The notes beneath the pieces are model-generated. The model had not been told where the DNA came from. It did not search any database and saw only the letters and a list, made by a program, of their open reading frames with translations. From an uncultured Prochlorococcus sp. (GTDB lineage: Bacteria; Cyanobacteriota; Cyanobacteriia; PCC-6307; Cyanobiaceae), in the NCBI GenBank assembly GCA_913048245.1, contig CAJWWR010000010.1, positions 1 to 32,806 of the forward strand: DNA of 32,806 nt, in the 5' to 3' direction. A program made the position numbers and the translations under genes. Of the stretch, positions 9,078-18,383 are shown piece after piece; position 1 is the stretch's first letter; each line of letters opens with the position of its first letter.

Positions 9078-9914
9078 ATGAACCAAAAAAATAATATTTC
9101 CTATCAAGAAGGAGCTAAAATTCATCCAAATTCTTATGTAGATAAAAGGGCACAATTAGGTATTGGTGTTGTAATTCAGCAGGGTGCAATTATTGGTCCA
9201 AATGTTGTACTTGGGGAAGGCACTGAAGTTGGACCTAATTCTATAATTCAAGGAAAAACAACTATAGGAAAAAATAATAAGATTTACCCGCAAGTGTTTA
9301 TAGGTCTTGACCCTCAAGATTTAAAATACAGAGGGGCTGAAACAGAGGTGATTATTGGAGATAATAATACCCTAAGAGAATGTGTGACTATTAATAAGGC
9401 AACTGATGAAGGAGAAAAGACAATTATAGGGAGCCATAATTTGCTAATGGCTTATACTCATATTGGACATAACTGCGAATTAGGAAATAATATTGTTCTT
9501 TCTAATAGTGTCCAGGTCGCCGGCCATGTTCACATTGACGATTGTGCAATAATTGGCGGTTGCCTAGGTATTCATCAATTTGTACACATTGGTTTTTTAG
9601 CAATGGTTGGGGGCATGACCCGCGTAGTAAAAGATGTCCCACCATTCACTTTAGCGGAAGGACACCCTGGTAAGCTTAGAGGTTTGAATCGTGTTGGTAT
9701 TAAAAGAAGTGGTTTAATTGAGTCAGGTAAACTTGATCTGAAATTATTGCAAAAAAATTGGAACACTATTTTTAAATCTAACAATGTTCTTTCTAAATCT
9801 TTAGAGAATGTAATGCAGGATGATTTGGATTTTGCATCTAAAAAATTATGTGCATTTGTCAAAGAATCAATATCGAAAAATAGACGTGGACCAATGCCAA
9901 TAGGAAATACATGA
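9078..9914 (+). CDS. lpxA: UDP-N-acetylglucosamine O-acyltransferase
   Basis: LpxA adds 3-hydroxyacyl chains from ACP to UDP-GlcNAc, the first reaction of the lipid A route. The 278-residue protein shows many hexapeptide repeats of the left-handed beta-helix (G-V-V-I/I-G-P-N type) at about 12-190. The catalytic His is His131 in THIGHNC, equivalent to E. coli His125, and the family segment AIIGG...HQFVHIG follows. The C-terminal helical part after about 195 ends at a TGA that overlaps the lpxB ATG by four bases (ATGA). Confidence 0.96.
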   Translation: MNQKNNISYQEGAKIHPNSYVDKRAQLGIGVVIQQGAIIGPNVVLGEGTEVGPNSIIQGKTTIGKNNKIYPQVFIGLDPQDLKYRGAETEVIIGDNNTLRECVTINKATDEGEKTIIGSHNLLMAYTHIGHNCELGNNIVLSNSVQVAGHVHIDDCAIIGGCLGIHQFVHIGFLAMVGGMTRVVKDVPPFTLAEGHPGKLRGLNRVGIKRSGLIESGKLDLKLLQKNWNTIFKSNNVLSKSLENVMQDDLDFASKKLCAFVKESISKNRRGPMPIGNT

Positions 9915-11089
9915 AGTATAAAATATTCATTAGTACAGGAGAAGTTTCTGGAGATTTACATGGTGGTTTATTAGCAACTGCAATTTTTAATGAAGCAAGA
10001 AGAAGATCAATAGATATTCAAATATTAGGCCTGGGAGGAAAAAATATGAAAAGAGCAGGAGTCAAGATTTTATATGACACAACCTCTATTAGTTCTATTG
10101 GTTTTTGGGAAGCACTCCCTTTAGTTATTCCTACATTAAAAATACAAAAGGAGTTTTATAAGTCTTTAATTTCTTCAGAACCAGATTGTTTGATTCTTAT
10201 TGACTATATGGGACCTAATATAAATATTGGCAGAAAATTAAGAAGAAAAAAAATAGATATCCCAATCTACTATTACATAGCACCTCAGGAATGGGCTTGG
10301 AGGGTAGGTAATAATAGCACTACAGATTTGATCAGCTTCTCTAATAGAATCTTTGCCATTTTTAAAGAAGAGGCTAAGTTCTACAAAAAGAGGGGTGGGA
10401 ATGTGACTTGGGTTGGACATCCAATGATAGATCTTAAAAGAAAATTACCTACAAAAAAAGAAGCAAGAAAGAATTTAAAACTCAGATCGAATCAAAATGT
10501 ACTACTAATAATGCCAGCTTCGAGGAAACAAGAGATCAAGTACTTAATGCCAGTTTTCATGAAGGTTGCTTATAAACTTCAAAAGAAATACCCCGACCTA
10601 TTTGTTTATATTCCGTCTTGCCGTAAAGAATTTGATTATAAATTCAATAAGGCGTTGAAGAAATATAAAGTTATCGGTAAAGTGATTCCTGAATCAGATA
10701 CAAAAACTGAAAAGGAAAATATATACTCATTAACTAAATTAGCTCTATGCAAATCAGGCACAGTAAATATGGAAATAGCTTTAAATGGGATCCCCCAAGT
10801 CGTTGGATATAAAGTAAGCAGAGTAACTGCCTTTATTGCCCGGAAACTTCTGAATTTTAAGGTGAAATTCATTTCTCCAGTTAATTTATTAATGAAAAAA
10901 CTTATTGTTCCTGAATTTGTCCAGAAGGAATTCGACGTAGAAAAAATATATAAAAAATCATGTCAATTAATAGATAGAAAAAATGATAAAATCAAAATGA
11001 AAAGAGGTTATTCTTTGCTTCAAAAAGAACTAGGTGAAAAAGGCGTAGTGGATAGAGCAGCAAAAGAAATTTTAGACTCTTTGATTTAA
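9911..11089 (+). CDS. lpxB: Lipid A disaccharide synthase
   Basis: LpxB joins lipid X and UDP-diacylglucosamine to form the lipid A disaccharide at the inner membrane. The 392-residue protein begins with the family motif STGEVSGDLHGG (residues 8-19) and keeps the IGFWEALP, DYMGPN, YYIAPQEWAWR and CKSGTVNMEIAL-G-PQV-YK motifs of the GT19 fold. Its start overlaps the lpxA stop by four bases, so the two are probably translated together. lpxD is not in this window. The msrA gene follows after 15 bases. Confidence 0.96.
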   Translation: MKYKIFISTGEVSGDLHGGLLATAIFNEARRRSIDIQILGLGGKNMKRAGVKILYDTTSISSIGFWEALPLVIPTLKIQKEFYKSLISSEPDCLILIDYMGPNINIGRKLRRKKIDIPIYYYIAPQEWAWRVGNNSTTDLISFSNRIFAIFKEEAKFYKKRGGNVTWVGHPMIDLKRKLPTKKEARKNLKLRSNQNVLLIMPASRKQEIKYLMPVFMKVAYKLQKKYPDLFVYIPSCRKEFDYKFNKALKKYKVIGKVIPESDTKTEKENIYSLTKLALCKSGTVNMEIALNGIPQVVGYKVSRVTAFIARKLLNFKVKFISPVNLLMKKLIVPEFVQKEFDVEKIYKKSCQLIDRKNDKIKMKRGYSLLQKELGEKGVVDRAAKEILDSLI

Positions 11090-11104
11090 TTAAAATTTAT
11101 TCTA

Positions 11105-11701
11105 ATGAGAATTTTTTTTTCTTTTATTACTTTCCTAATATTAATAATTCCACAAAATGTTTATGCTGAAGATGTGATTCTTGCCGGAGGGTGTTTCTGG
11201 TGTATGGAACATGACTTTGAAACTATTGATGGAGTTAATTCAGTCAAAAGTGGCTATTCTGGAGGCATGCTTGAGAAGCCTACATATGAGAATCACTCAG
11301 GTCATCAAGAAGTTGTTTTAGTAGATTATGATCCACTGGTTATTGAATTCAATGATCTTCTAAGGACATATTTCAGGAATATAGATCCGCTCGATCGAGG
11401 AGGACAATTTTGCGATAGAGGAGATTCATATAGAGCAGTAATCTTCTTTAAAGACGCATTCGAGGAGTCTCAAGCAAAAAAGGCCTTCACTTCTGTGTCT
11501 CAAGAATTACATGTTCCCCTGGAAGAAATCAGGGTTGATCTTGAACCAAGAAATAAATTTTGGATTGCAGAGGATTATCATCAGGATTTTGCGACTAAAA
11601 ACGAACTTAAATATAAGTTTTATAGGTTTTCATGTGGAAGAGATAAAAGATTAGATCAACTATGGGGGGATAATGCACGCACGGACAATCCTTGGTTGTG
11701 A
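11105..11701 (+). CDS. msrA: Exported peptide methionine-(S)-sulfoxide reductase MsrA
   Basis: MsrA reduces the S-form of methionine sulfoxide in proteins. The 198-residue protein carries the active-site motif GGCFWCME with catalytic Cys30 and Trp32; it has Cys33 where many family members have Gly. A YSGG motif and a C-terminal Cys in FSCGR, a possible resolving residue, also fit. The first 21 residues form a clear signal peptide: a hydrophobic run of about 14 and a likely cut in VYA-ED. So the enzyme probably works in the periplasm or thylakoid lumen. It follows lpxB by 15 bases on the same strand and ends 5 bases from the convergent pepA. Its place last in an envelope operon fits repair of exported proteins; that role is an inference. 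Confidence 0.93.
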   Translation: MRIFFSFITFLILIIPQNVYAEDVILAGGCFWCMEHDFETIDGVNSVKSGYSGGMLEKPTYENHSGHQEVVLVDYDPLVIEFNDLLRTYFRNIDPLDRGGQFCDRGDSYRAVIFFKDAFEESQAKKAFTSVSQELHVPLEEIRVDLEPRNKFWIAEDYHQDFATKNELKYKFYRFSCGRDKRLDQLWGDNARTDNPWL

Positions 11702-11706
11702 AAATG

Positions 11707-13182
11707 CTAGTCACAAGAATTCTTAAGAAATTTTACGAGTGTTTTTACACCATACCCAGTAGCTCCTGATGGATTGATATCTTTGTCTTTTTCTGTCCAA
11801 CAAGTGCCAGCAATGTCAATATGCGCCCATTTAATTGATGGGTCAAAGAATTCTTCTAAAAATAAAGCTGCTGTAATTGAACCACCTGCTCGAGGACCTG
11901 TATTTTTCATGTCTGCAATATGTGATTTAAGTCCTTCTTTATAAGATTTTTGTAAAGGCATTGGCCATAAACCTTCGCCTGAATCTTTAGCAGAATTAAT
12001 TAAGGCTTTTGTTAATTCTTCATTATTACTCCATAAGCCTGCAACATCATTACCCAAAGCGACAACACAAGCGCCCGTTAGAGTCGCAAGATCAATTATG
12101 CAATCTGGTTTTAAATCTGAGGCATAAGTTAGAGCATCTGCAAGAGTCAACCTGCCTTCAGCATCAGTATTATTAATTTCAATAGTTTTACCATTGGATG
12201 CTTTTACAACATCCCCTGGATGAATAGCAGAGCCGTTAATCATATTTTCGCATGCTGCGACGATAAAGTGAACCTCTAAACCTTCTGGTTTGAGTGCTCC
12301 AATAGCCCTTGCTGTTCCCAAAACAGCTGCACTTCCACCCATATCGTATTTCATCATCTCAATCTGGGATGCTCCAACCTTTAAATTGTATCCACCTGAA
12401 TCGAAAGTTAGCCCTTTGCCTACAAGTGCAATTTTCTGCTTTATGGGGTCATTTGATTTATAAGTTAAATGAATAAATTTAGGTGGGAGATCTGATCCTC
12501 GAGATACTGCTAGATAGGCACCCATACCAAGTTCCTCGCAATCTTTCTTTTCAAGAACCCTTATAGATAAACCTTGTTCATGAGCTATATTGGAAGCTAC
12601 CTTTGCCATTTCAGAAGGGGTCAAAATATTTGGAGGGGCTTTCACAAGCTCTCTCGCAAGCTCAACTCCCGAACATAATTCTTCAGTCTCTCTGAAAGAT
12701 ATTATGGATTGATCATTCAAATTTAGAAATTCAATTTTTTCTAGGAACTCTTTATCACTTCTTTTACTATTAAATCGATTGTCTTTAAATATTGATAATC
12801 TTATTGATTCCGCTACGAGATATATAGTATTTAATTCCAGATCATTCCAAGGGAGTAGTATACCTACCACTTTATCTAAGCCGGAAATACTTCTGATAGC
12901 TTTTGACACAACAATTTTTAAGTTTTGTTTGTCAAAAATTTTTTTATCTCCAAGCCCTACAAAAGAAATTGATTCAATTTTCTGATTGATAAATTCAAGT
13001 GTAATATTTTGTCCTTTTTCTCCATTGAATTTTTTATTTTTTATTTTTATCAATATATCTTCTGAATTTATTATGTGATCAATTGTTTCTAATTGCTTTT
13101 TAATATCGGTCTCAAAAATACCGTAAATCAATGACTTACCATTCCATGAATTTAAAGGTTGTTGGAAAATAGAAAATTTCAT
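11707..13182 (-). CDS. pepA: Leucyl aminopeptidase (M17 family)
   Basis: PepA is a two-metal cytosolic aminopeptidase that removes N-terminal residues, often leucine, and forms hexamers in known family members. The 491-residue protein has a variable N-terminal domain (about 1-165) and the conserved C-terminal catalytic domain. The metal ligands and catalytic residues are visible: Lys256 and Asp261 in [11 protein letters not shown], Lys268, Asp280, Asp340 and Glu342 in the signature NTDAEGRL, and Arg344. Length and start ATG are normal. It is transcribed toward msrA, with 21 bases separating its start from the end of the GIY-YIG-like gene upstream of it. Confidence 0.96.
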   Translation of the reverse strand: MKFSIFQQPLNSWNGKSLIYGIFETDIKKQLETIDHIINSEDILIKIKNKKFNGEKGQNITLEFINQKIESISFVGLGDKKIFDKQNLKIVVSKAIRSISGLDKVVGILLPWNDLELNTIYLVAESIRLSIFKDNRFNSKRSDKEFLEKIEFLNLNDQSIISFRETEELCSGVELARELVKAPPNILTPSEMAKVASNIAHEQGLSIRVLEKKDCEELGMGAYLAVSRGSDLPPKFIHLTYKSNDPIKQKIALVGKGLTFDSGGYNLKVGASQIEMMKYDMGGSAAVLGTARAIGALKPEGLEVHFIVAACENMINGSAIHPGDVVKASNGKTIEINNTDAEGRLTLADALTYASDLKPDCIIDLATLTGACVVALGNDVAGLWSNNEELTKALINSAKDSGEGLWPMPLQKSYKEGLKSHIADMKNTGPRAGGSITAALFLEEFFDPSIKWAHIDIAGTCWTEKDKDINPSGATGYGVKTLVKFLKNSCD

Positions 13183-13203
13183 ATTTAAAATTAAATTTAA
13201 TTT

Positions 13204-13815
13204 TTAAATGTTTGTGAATGTGGTTGACCATATATTTCTAGTTTCCTTATTAAAAGGCGGCAACCATAAATAAATTAGCTTCTTTTCTAATTTACGCCTA
13301 AATTTGACATCTTTGGGGACATCTAAGAGAAAACGTATATCTAAATGATTTTTAATTTCATGAGAATGTAAGGTCTCTTTATAGTTGTTAATGTAAGTTT
13401 TGCAATCATGAACCCCTTTCCATCTTTCGTCCGCTGAAAAGGTTTCTCCAATGTAAAGGATTATATTTTTATCAAATATTTTGTCAATCACAAAATATAT
13501 AGCAGAGCTTTTGCTGATTAATTTGTTAGATCTCCAAAAATTGATTGAATGACTAGTTAATTTAAAAGGATTAATTTTTTTTATTTCGGAATCATAGATA
13601 TCAACATTAGGGGATTTTTGTAAATATGGATCATGTAAGTTCTTGAGTATTTTTTTTTGATATAGATAAATTTTCTTTTGCCATTCAATAATTTCTTTAT
13701 AGCTCTGAATTGGTAACTTGTTAGATTGCGAATAACTCGAAAAGATATCTTTTGTTTTGAAAAGTTCAATTTGTTTGGTTTTATTGGTATTTTTTTGATT
13801 TTTTTGATTGCTCAA
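13204..13815 (-). CDS. GIY-YIG-like nuclease-fold protein of unknown function (TTG start)
   Basis: A 203-residue protein with a probable GIY-YIG domain at about 103-192: AIY at 105-107, YIG at 121-123 followed by ET, Arg131 in ERW, a possible metal Glu177 and the PPFNKE end seen in UvrC/Slx1-type domains. The N-terminal half (1-100) is Lys/Gln/Asn-rich, with a short NQK repeat at 3-8, and I do not recognise it. The only in-frame start after an upstream stop is TTG at 13815; there is no ATG before residue 100. It lies 21 bases upstream of pepA and diverges from DUF1825. Nuclease activity is a family inference; the first motif is AIY instead of GIY. Confidence 0.75.
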   Translation of the reverse strand: MSNQKNQKNTNKTKQIELFKTKDIFSSYSQSNKLPIQSYKEIIEWQKKIYLYQKKILKNLHDPYLQKSPNVDIYDSEIKKINPFKLTSHSINFWRSNKLISKSSAIYFVIDKIFDKNIILYIGETFSADERWKGVHDCKTYINNYKETLHSHEIKNHLDIRFLLDVPKDVKFRRKLEKKLIYLWLPPFNKETRNIWSTTFTNI

Positions 13816-13968
13816 GGATTCTTAATTCTTTGTTGGAATAATAATATTGATTTATGTCTTCATAAATGATTTATTTGTAAACTATAATTTTCTTAATTAA
13901 AACTTTAATTTCTTATATTCTTGTTATCTTTAGTACAAGGATAAAACCAAAGATAAATTCTCTAAAAT
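13816..13968. promoter_or_regulatory. Divergent promoter region before the DUF1825 gene
   Basis: A 153-bp A+T-rich gap between divergent genes. A perfect TATAAT box lies on the plus strand at 13883-13888, and a second box, TATATT, at 13914-13919. Either could be the -10 of the DUF1825 gene, giving leaders of about 75 or 45 bases. No matching -35 is evident. Confidence 0.4.
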
Positions 13969-14292
13969 ATGAGTTTTTTCGAGTCAGACATTGTTCAGGA
14001 AGAAGCAAAAAAGCTTTTCAACGATTATCAAGAACTTATGAGAATAGGTTCTGATTATGGAAAGTTTGATAGAGAAGGGAAAAAAATGTTTATCAAAAAA
14101 ATGGAATCCTTAATGGACCGTTATAAGATTTTTATGAAAAGATTTGAGTTATCGGAAGACTTTCAAGCCAAAATGACTGTTGAGCAACTCAAAACACAAC
14201 TAAATCAATTTGGTATTACTCCAGAACAGATGTTTGATCAAATGAATAAAACCTTGATAAGAATGAAGGAAGAGCTTGATAAGAGTTCCTAA
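13969..14292 (+). CDS. DUF1825 family protein, cyanobacterial conserved, function unknown
   Basis: A 107-residue soluble, highly charged and helical protein, beginning MSFFESDIVQEEAKKLF and continuing with long amphipathic helices rich in Lys, Glu and Met. I recognise it as DUF1825, a family found widely in cyanobacteria with no established function. There are no cysteines, signal peptide or membrane segments. It has its own likely promoter (TATAAT at 13883) and is followed after 33 bases by tyrS on the same strand, so they may share a transcript. Confidence 0.85.
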   Translation: MSFFESDIVQEEAKKLFNDYQELMRIGSDYGKFDREGKKMFIKKMESLMDRYKIFMKRFELSEDFQAKMTVEQLKTQLNQFGITPEQMFDQMNKTLIRMKEELDKSS

Positions 14293-14325
14293 GGATTACT
14301 AGTAAATTCTCATAACAAAAAATTT

Positions 14326-15564
14326 ATGAAAAACGAATTACAACTACCCAAATGGTTGACTAGAGGAATTTCAGAATATTTCCCCAAAAATGAATTCGAA
14401 GATTCTTTTGCAAAAACAATGCATTCATCAACAGAGAATGGAGAAAAATTAAGAGTTAAGCTAGGTATTGATCCAACTGGTACTGATATCCATTTGGGAC
14501 ATAGTATTTTGTTTCGGAAATTAAGATTATTCCAGGATCATGGACATACTGCAGTCTTAATTATTGGAGACTTTACTGCTCAAATTGGAGATCCTACTGG
14601 TAAAAATAAAACTCGCATCCAACTGCCAGAAGATAAAGTATTGGAAAATGCTAAAACATATTTAAAGCAATTAGGCTTGGGGAAACCTGCTAATGAGTCA
14701 ATTTTAGACTTTGAAACTAAGGGGAGGATAGAGATTAGACATAACAGTGAATGGTTAAAAGATTTAAATTTAAATCAGGTAATTAAACTTCTGAGTGCTT
14801 CTACAGTAGGTCAAATGCTCGCAAAAGAAGAATTTAATAATAGATACAATTCTCAAACTCCAATATCTCTTCATGAATTCTTATATCCTTTGTTGCAAGG
14901 GTACGATTCGGTTGTAGTAAATTCAGATATTGAATTGGGAGGCACTGATCAGAAATTTAATATTGCAATTGCTAGAGATCTTCAAAGGCAATTTAAACAA
15001 AAGCCTCAATACGGTCTTCTATTGCCTATCCTGACTGGTCTTGATGGAGTGAAAAAAATGAGCAAGTCAGAATTTAATACTGTTGGTATCAGCGAAGATC
15101 CTTTATCAATGTATTCCAAATTAGAGAAAGTTAAAGATGACATCATCCCTTCTTATCTTGAATTACTTACATCATGTGATTTGTTATCCATATCAAGAAA
15201 AGAACCTAGAGAATTGCAGAGATTTATGGCTTTTGAAGTTACTTCACTATTTCATGATCGTCAAAAAGCTATCGAGGCTCAGAAAAACTGCGAAAAGATT
15301 TTTCTTGGTGAAAAGGAAGAAGTAGGAGACATTCCACTTATTTCACTAAAAGAAATAGAATTTCCGTTGAAGTTTTTTTATTTATTGAGCAAGTTGAATC
15401 TTTTTAGCTCTAGCAGTGAATCTAAAAGAACTATAAAGGGAGGAGGAGTAAAGCTTAATAGTGAAAAAATAAATGATCCTGATATTGCCATCAAGGTTAA
15501 AGAAGATTTAGTAGGAAAGATTTTACAGATAGGCAAGAAAAAATCATTTAGATTCGAAGACTAA
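14326..15564 (+). CDS. tyrS: Tyrosyl-tRNA synthetase
   Basis: TyrRS charges tRNA-Tyr with tyrosine in the cytoplasm. The 412-residue class I synthetase shows the HIGH-type motif HLGH (56-59), a [13 protein letters not shown] segment, the tyrosine pocket stretch with QGYDSV and [10 protein letters not shown], and the KMSKS loop at 244-248. The C-terminal part, about 345-412, looks like the S4 RNA-binding domain ([10 protein letters not shown]). Length is normal for the bacterial type. Its stop is one base before the pyrF ATG, so pyrF is probably read from the same transcript. Confidence 0.96.
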   Translation: MKNELQLPKWLTRGISEYFPKNEFEDSFAKTMHSSTENGEKLRVKLGIDPTGTDIHLGHSILFRKLRLFQDHGHTAVLIIGDFTAQIGDPTGKNKTRIQLPEDKVLENAKTYLKQLGLGKPANESILDFETKGRIEIRHNSEWLKDLNLNQVIKLLSASTVGQMLAKEEFNNRYNSQTPISLHEFLYPLLQGYDSVVVNSDIELGGTDQKFNIAIARDLQRQFKQKPQYGLLLPILTGLDGVKKMSKSEFNTVGISEDPLSMYSKLEKVKDDIIPSYLELLTSCDLLSISRKEPRELQRFMAFEVTSLFHDRQKAIEAQKNCEKIFLGEKEEVGDIPLISLKEIEFPLKFFYLLSKLNLFSSSSESKRTIKGGGVKLNSEKINDPDIAIKVKEDLVGKILQIGKKKSFRFED

Positions 15565-15565
15565 G

Positions 15566-16288
15566 ATGATTAAGAAATCTGATGCTACTGAAAAAATAAT
15601 CTTAGCCATTGATGGTTTTAATAAGCAACAAGCTATTTCACTTTTAGAAAGTTGCCCCAATATAAAATGGATAAAAGTTGGATTAGAATTATTCTCAAGG
15701 GAAGGTCCAGAAGTAATTAAAATTTTTAAAGAGATGAATAAAAAAGTATTCTTAGATTTAAAGTTTCACGATATTCCAAATACAATGCAATCTGCATGTT
15801 TTGAAATAGCACAATTAGGAGTAGATATTATTTCATTACATGCTATGTCAGGTTCAAAAGCTTTGAAGGCTTCTAAGGAAGCAACTATTGAAGGCGCCCA
15901 AAAGGTTAATGTTGAATATCCTTTGGTCATCGGAGTCACTGTTTTAACAAGCTTTTCTCAGAAAGAGTTTATTGAAGAACTAATTCCAACTTCTTCAATT
16001 GAAGAAAGTGTCATGAGATTTGCTATGGTCTCGAATAAAGCAGGGTTGGATGGTTGTGTATGCTCTCCTTGGGAAGCCAAGAAATTAAGGTTAGCTTTTG
16101 GTCCGAATTTTCAATTAATTACACCTGGCATAAGACTTGATGATGACAATAGGAATGATCAATCTAGAATAATGAGCCCTAATAAGGCCATATCAAACGG
16201 TGCGTCAAAAATAGTCATTGGCAGATCTATCACTCAATCTTTAAATCCTCATAAAGTCTTTGATCAGATTTGTAATCAATTAAGTTGA
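15566..16288 (+). CDS. pyrF: Orotidine 5'-phosphate decarboxylase
   Basis: PyrF converts OMP to UMP, the last step of de novo pyrimidine synthesis. The 240-residue TIM-barrel protein has Asp16 (AIDG), Lys38 (IKVGLE), and the family signature [10 protein letters not shown] with Asp64, Lys66 and Asp69, plus the phosphate-binding end TPGIR and IVIGRSIT. It starts one base after tyrS and its last 9 bases overlap the convergent plsY. Confidence 0.96.
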   Translation: MIKKSDATEKIILAIDGFNKQQAISLLESCPNIKWIKVGLELFSREGPEVIKIFKEMNKKVFLDLKFHDIPNTMQSACFEIAQLGVDIISLHAMSGSKALKASKEATIEGAQKVNVEYPLVIGVTVLTSFSQKEFIEELIPTSSIEESVMRFAMVSNKAGLDGCVCSPWEAKKLRLAFGPNFQLITPGIRLDDDNRNDQSRIMSPNKAISNGASKIVIGRSITQSLNPHKVFDQICNQLS

Positions 16289-16882
16289 TTTATTCTTTAA
16301 TCTAGGCTCTTTACCTTTTATCATTCTTCGAATATTCTCTCTGTGTTTCCAAATTACTAGAATGGAAATTATAAAGCTTATTATTGTAAACGGCTGATCT
16401 AAAGTTCCAGTCTTTGCATACATCAAAATTGGTAAACTAATAGCTCCAGAAATACTTGCTAAAGAAACTATTTTGAATATAGAAAGAACTAATAAAAAGA
16501 TGCCTAGAGCGCTAAGACCTACTTGCCATGCAAGAGCTAAAAACATGCCTAAACCAGTTGCCACTGCTTTTCCTCCTTTCCCTTTAAGCCAAATTGGCCA
16601 TATATGACCAGATATTGCAAAAACTCCTGCTAAGATTTCAACTAAATCGATATTAACAAAAGTATGAGCTATCTTAACAGCAACAAATCCTTTTAATACA
16701 TCAACTGTAAATACAAATAATGCAGACCATTTGCCGACATTCCTAAGGACATTTGTTGCTCCTGTAGATCCTGAGCCTGCTTCTCTTAAATCAATACCTT
16801 TAATTTTCTTTGCAATCAGGAATCCTGTAGGTGTAGAGCCTAAAAGATAGCTAATTATTAGCACAAAAAATATTTCTTTCAT
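16280..16882 (-). CDS. plsY: Acyl-phosphate:glycerol-3-phosphate acyltransferase
   Basis: PlsY moves the acyl group from acyl-phosphate to the sn-1 position of glycerol-3-phosphate, the first step to phosphatidic acid, in the cytoplasmic membrane. The 200-residue protein has several hydrophobic helices and the three family loops: [16 protein letters not shown], the phosphate loop [13 protein letters not shown], and a C-terminal loop with KHRENIRR. It is the last gene of the minus-strand set starting at the sugar transporter, 5 bases after DUF3086, and its stop lies inside the end of pyrF. Confidence 0.95.
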   Translation of the reverse strand: MKEIFFVLIISYLLGSTPTGFLIAKKIKGIDLREAGSGSTGATNVLRNVGKWSALFVFTVDVLKGFVAVKIAHTFVNIDLVEILAGVFAISGHIWPIWLKGKGGKAVATGLGMFLALAWQVGLSALGIFLLVLSIFKIVSLASISGAISLPILMYAKTGTLDQPFTIISFIISILVIWKHRENIRRMIKGKEPRLKNKST

Positions 16883-16887
16883 TTATG

Positions 16888-17946
16888 TCAATACATTTCA
16901 AGATCATTATATAACTCATTATCTGTTCCAGCAAAAGCAAGCCATAGAGGAAATTGAATAATTGGTATATCTAGAGATCTTTCCGAAGCATCAACGATAA
17001 TCAAAGGGATCTCGTCATTCTCCTCTAATCTATCAGCCCTTTCAATAACTCCCTCGGCCCTCTCAAAAAGCATTATTCCACTATTTGGACCGAAATCTTC
17101 TCTTGTGAGCCCAAGCGAATCTTGGAGTATTCTTCTCCACTCTCCTAGCCTCTCGGGTTGGGAAGCTAGAATTAGAGTCTGGAACTGATCGCCATACAAT
17201 TCACCAAGAATAGAAATAAGACCAGCAGTAACTAATACATTTTTTTGTCTAGACCCTTTGCTTTCTAATGCACCTCTTCCTCCCATATTAAAGAACCAAT
17301 CTTCTAGTATTTCTATGTCACTAGAATCTAAGCTTCTTCTTAATTTCCAAGGCTCAGCATAAAAATCCGGTTGTTCTATAAAGCTTGCAAAACATTTTCT
17401 TATTATCTCTTCATCAGGTTTAAATGTGTCTGCTAGAGCAGGGACATTGATTTTTTCTGGCTCATTTGATAATGTTTCCTTGCCATCCAAAGGAGAAGGC
17501 TTAACAATAATAGGTTGAGAGACTAATTCCAGCTTTTCAACTGATTGAGATAAATTCTGCAGTGCGCCTGTCAAATAGACTTGGAATCCTTTTACCTGCT
17601 TTGCTATATCTTCTGTCTGCCCATTAAATGTTTCACCAATTTCCTTAGTTAATTTGCCTTTTTTATACTCTAAATTTTTTATTTCTTTTTCTAAATCAAC
17701 TTTCTTTTTGTACAAATCTTTCAGGATTTTTGTAGATAGATCATCTTTTGATTGCTCCTTTTCAATTTTGTTTCCCTTCAGTTGCTTTTTTTCTCTCTCA
17801 ATTGGTTTCACATCTGAGTCCTGCTTCTCAATATTTTTTTCTTCTTTCATATTATTGATATTGGAATCCTGCTTTAGTGCATCGACTTGCTCTTTATCAT
17901 TTTTATAAGAAGAAGATCTGTTTTCAGTCATTTTAGAATCTGTCAT
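16888..17946 (-). CDS. DUF3086 domain protein, cyanobacterial, function unknown
   Basis: A 352-residue soluble protein. Residues 1-75 are low-complexity and rich in Lys, Glu, Gln and Asp; about 75-140 look like a coiled coil with heptad-like Leu/Lys/Glu spacing; about 185-350 are the conserved globular part with FYAEPWKLRR, EDWFFNMGGRGALESKG and a final IPIIQFPLWLAFAG segment. I recognise this part as DUF3086. There is no signal peptide or membrane helix, and the function is unknown. A second ATG at residue 6 is an equally possible start. Its place between DUF3119 and plsY suggests an envelope or lipid-linked role, which is only context. Confidence 0.82.
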   Translation of the reverse strand: MTDSKMTENRSSSYKNDKEQVDALKQDSNINNMKEEKNIEKQDSDVKPIEREKKQLKGNKIEKEQSKDDLSTKILKDLYKKKVDLEKEIKNLEYKKGKLTKEIGETFNGQTEDIAKQVKGFQVYLTGALQNLSQSVEKLELVSQPIIVKPSPLDGKETLSNEPEKINVPALADTFKPDEEIIRKCFASFIEQPDFYAEPWKLRRSLDSSDIEILEDWFFNMGGRGALESKGSRQKNVLVTAGLISILGELYGDQFQTLILASQPERLGEWRRILQDSLGLTREDFGPNSGIMLFERAEGVIERADRLEENDEIPLIIVDASERSLDIPIIQFPLWLAFAGTDNELYNDLEMY

Positions 17947-17977
17947 TTGATTGCTTAAGAATTAAAAGATTATTTGA

Positions 17978-18379
17978 TTAATTATTTTTTATTTCTAAAG
18001 ATTCGACATTTTTCATGAGTTTATTTTTTAATTGCTCTGGATTAAACAATATTGGCAAAAGATGTGGGCTAGATTTTTCTCTAAAATAAAAAATAATAGG
18101 AAAATATGGAAAAAACATTCTCCAGGCTATCCAATTTTCAAATGGAAAAGTTCTAATCACTTTGCCAAGTTGTAATACAACGAAATCATCTTTAGTGATT
18201 TTTATTCTTAGGGTAAATGCCTGTAAGAGCAAAAAGAAACTAAATGAGGCGGATATTATCGTGGGCCAAGAACCTATTTTTAGAAAAAGAAGCATGAAAC
18301 TTAAGAAAATAAGGATTATTGGCAGTTGATAAGAAGGAGAAAGAATTTCTGTATCATCAACTATTTCTTTTTTAAACAT
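17978..18379 (-). CDS. DUF3119 family small membrane protein
   Basis: A 133-residue protein with two hydrophobic segments at about 19-34 and 37-57, then a soluble part with a beta-rich pattern (KITKDDFVVLQLGKVIRTF) reminiscent of bPH/PH-like membrane-anchored domains. I recognise it as DUF3119, cyanobacterial and of unknown function. The chosen ATG at 18379 begins MFKKEIVDD and follows the lipid permease stop by 4 bases. A longer reading from ATG at 18415 would add 12 residues but overlap the permease by 32 bases and has no visible ribosome site. The similarity to PH-like folds is my impression from the pattern, not a match. Confidence 0.8.
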   Translation of the reverse strand: MFKKEIVDDTEILSPSYQLPIILIFLSFMLLFLKIGSWPTIISASFSFFLLLQAFTLRIKITKDDFVVLQLGKVIRTFPFENWIAWRMFFPYFPIIFYFREKSSPHLLPILFNPEQLKNKLMKNVESLEIKNN

Positions 18380-18383
18380 AAAT

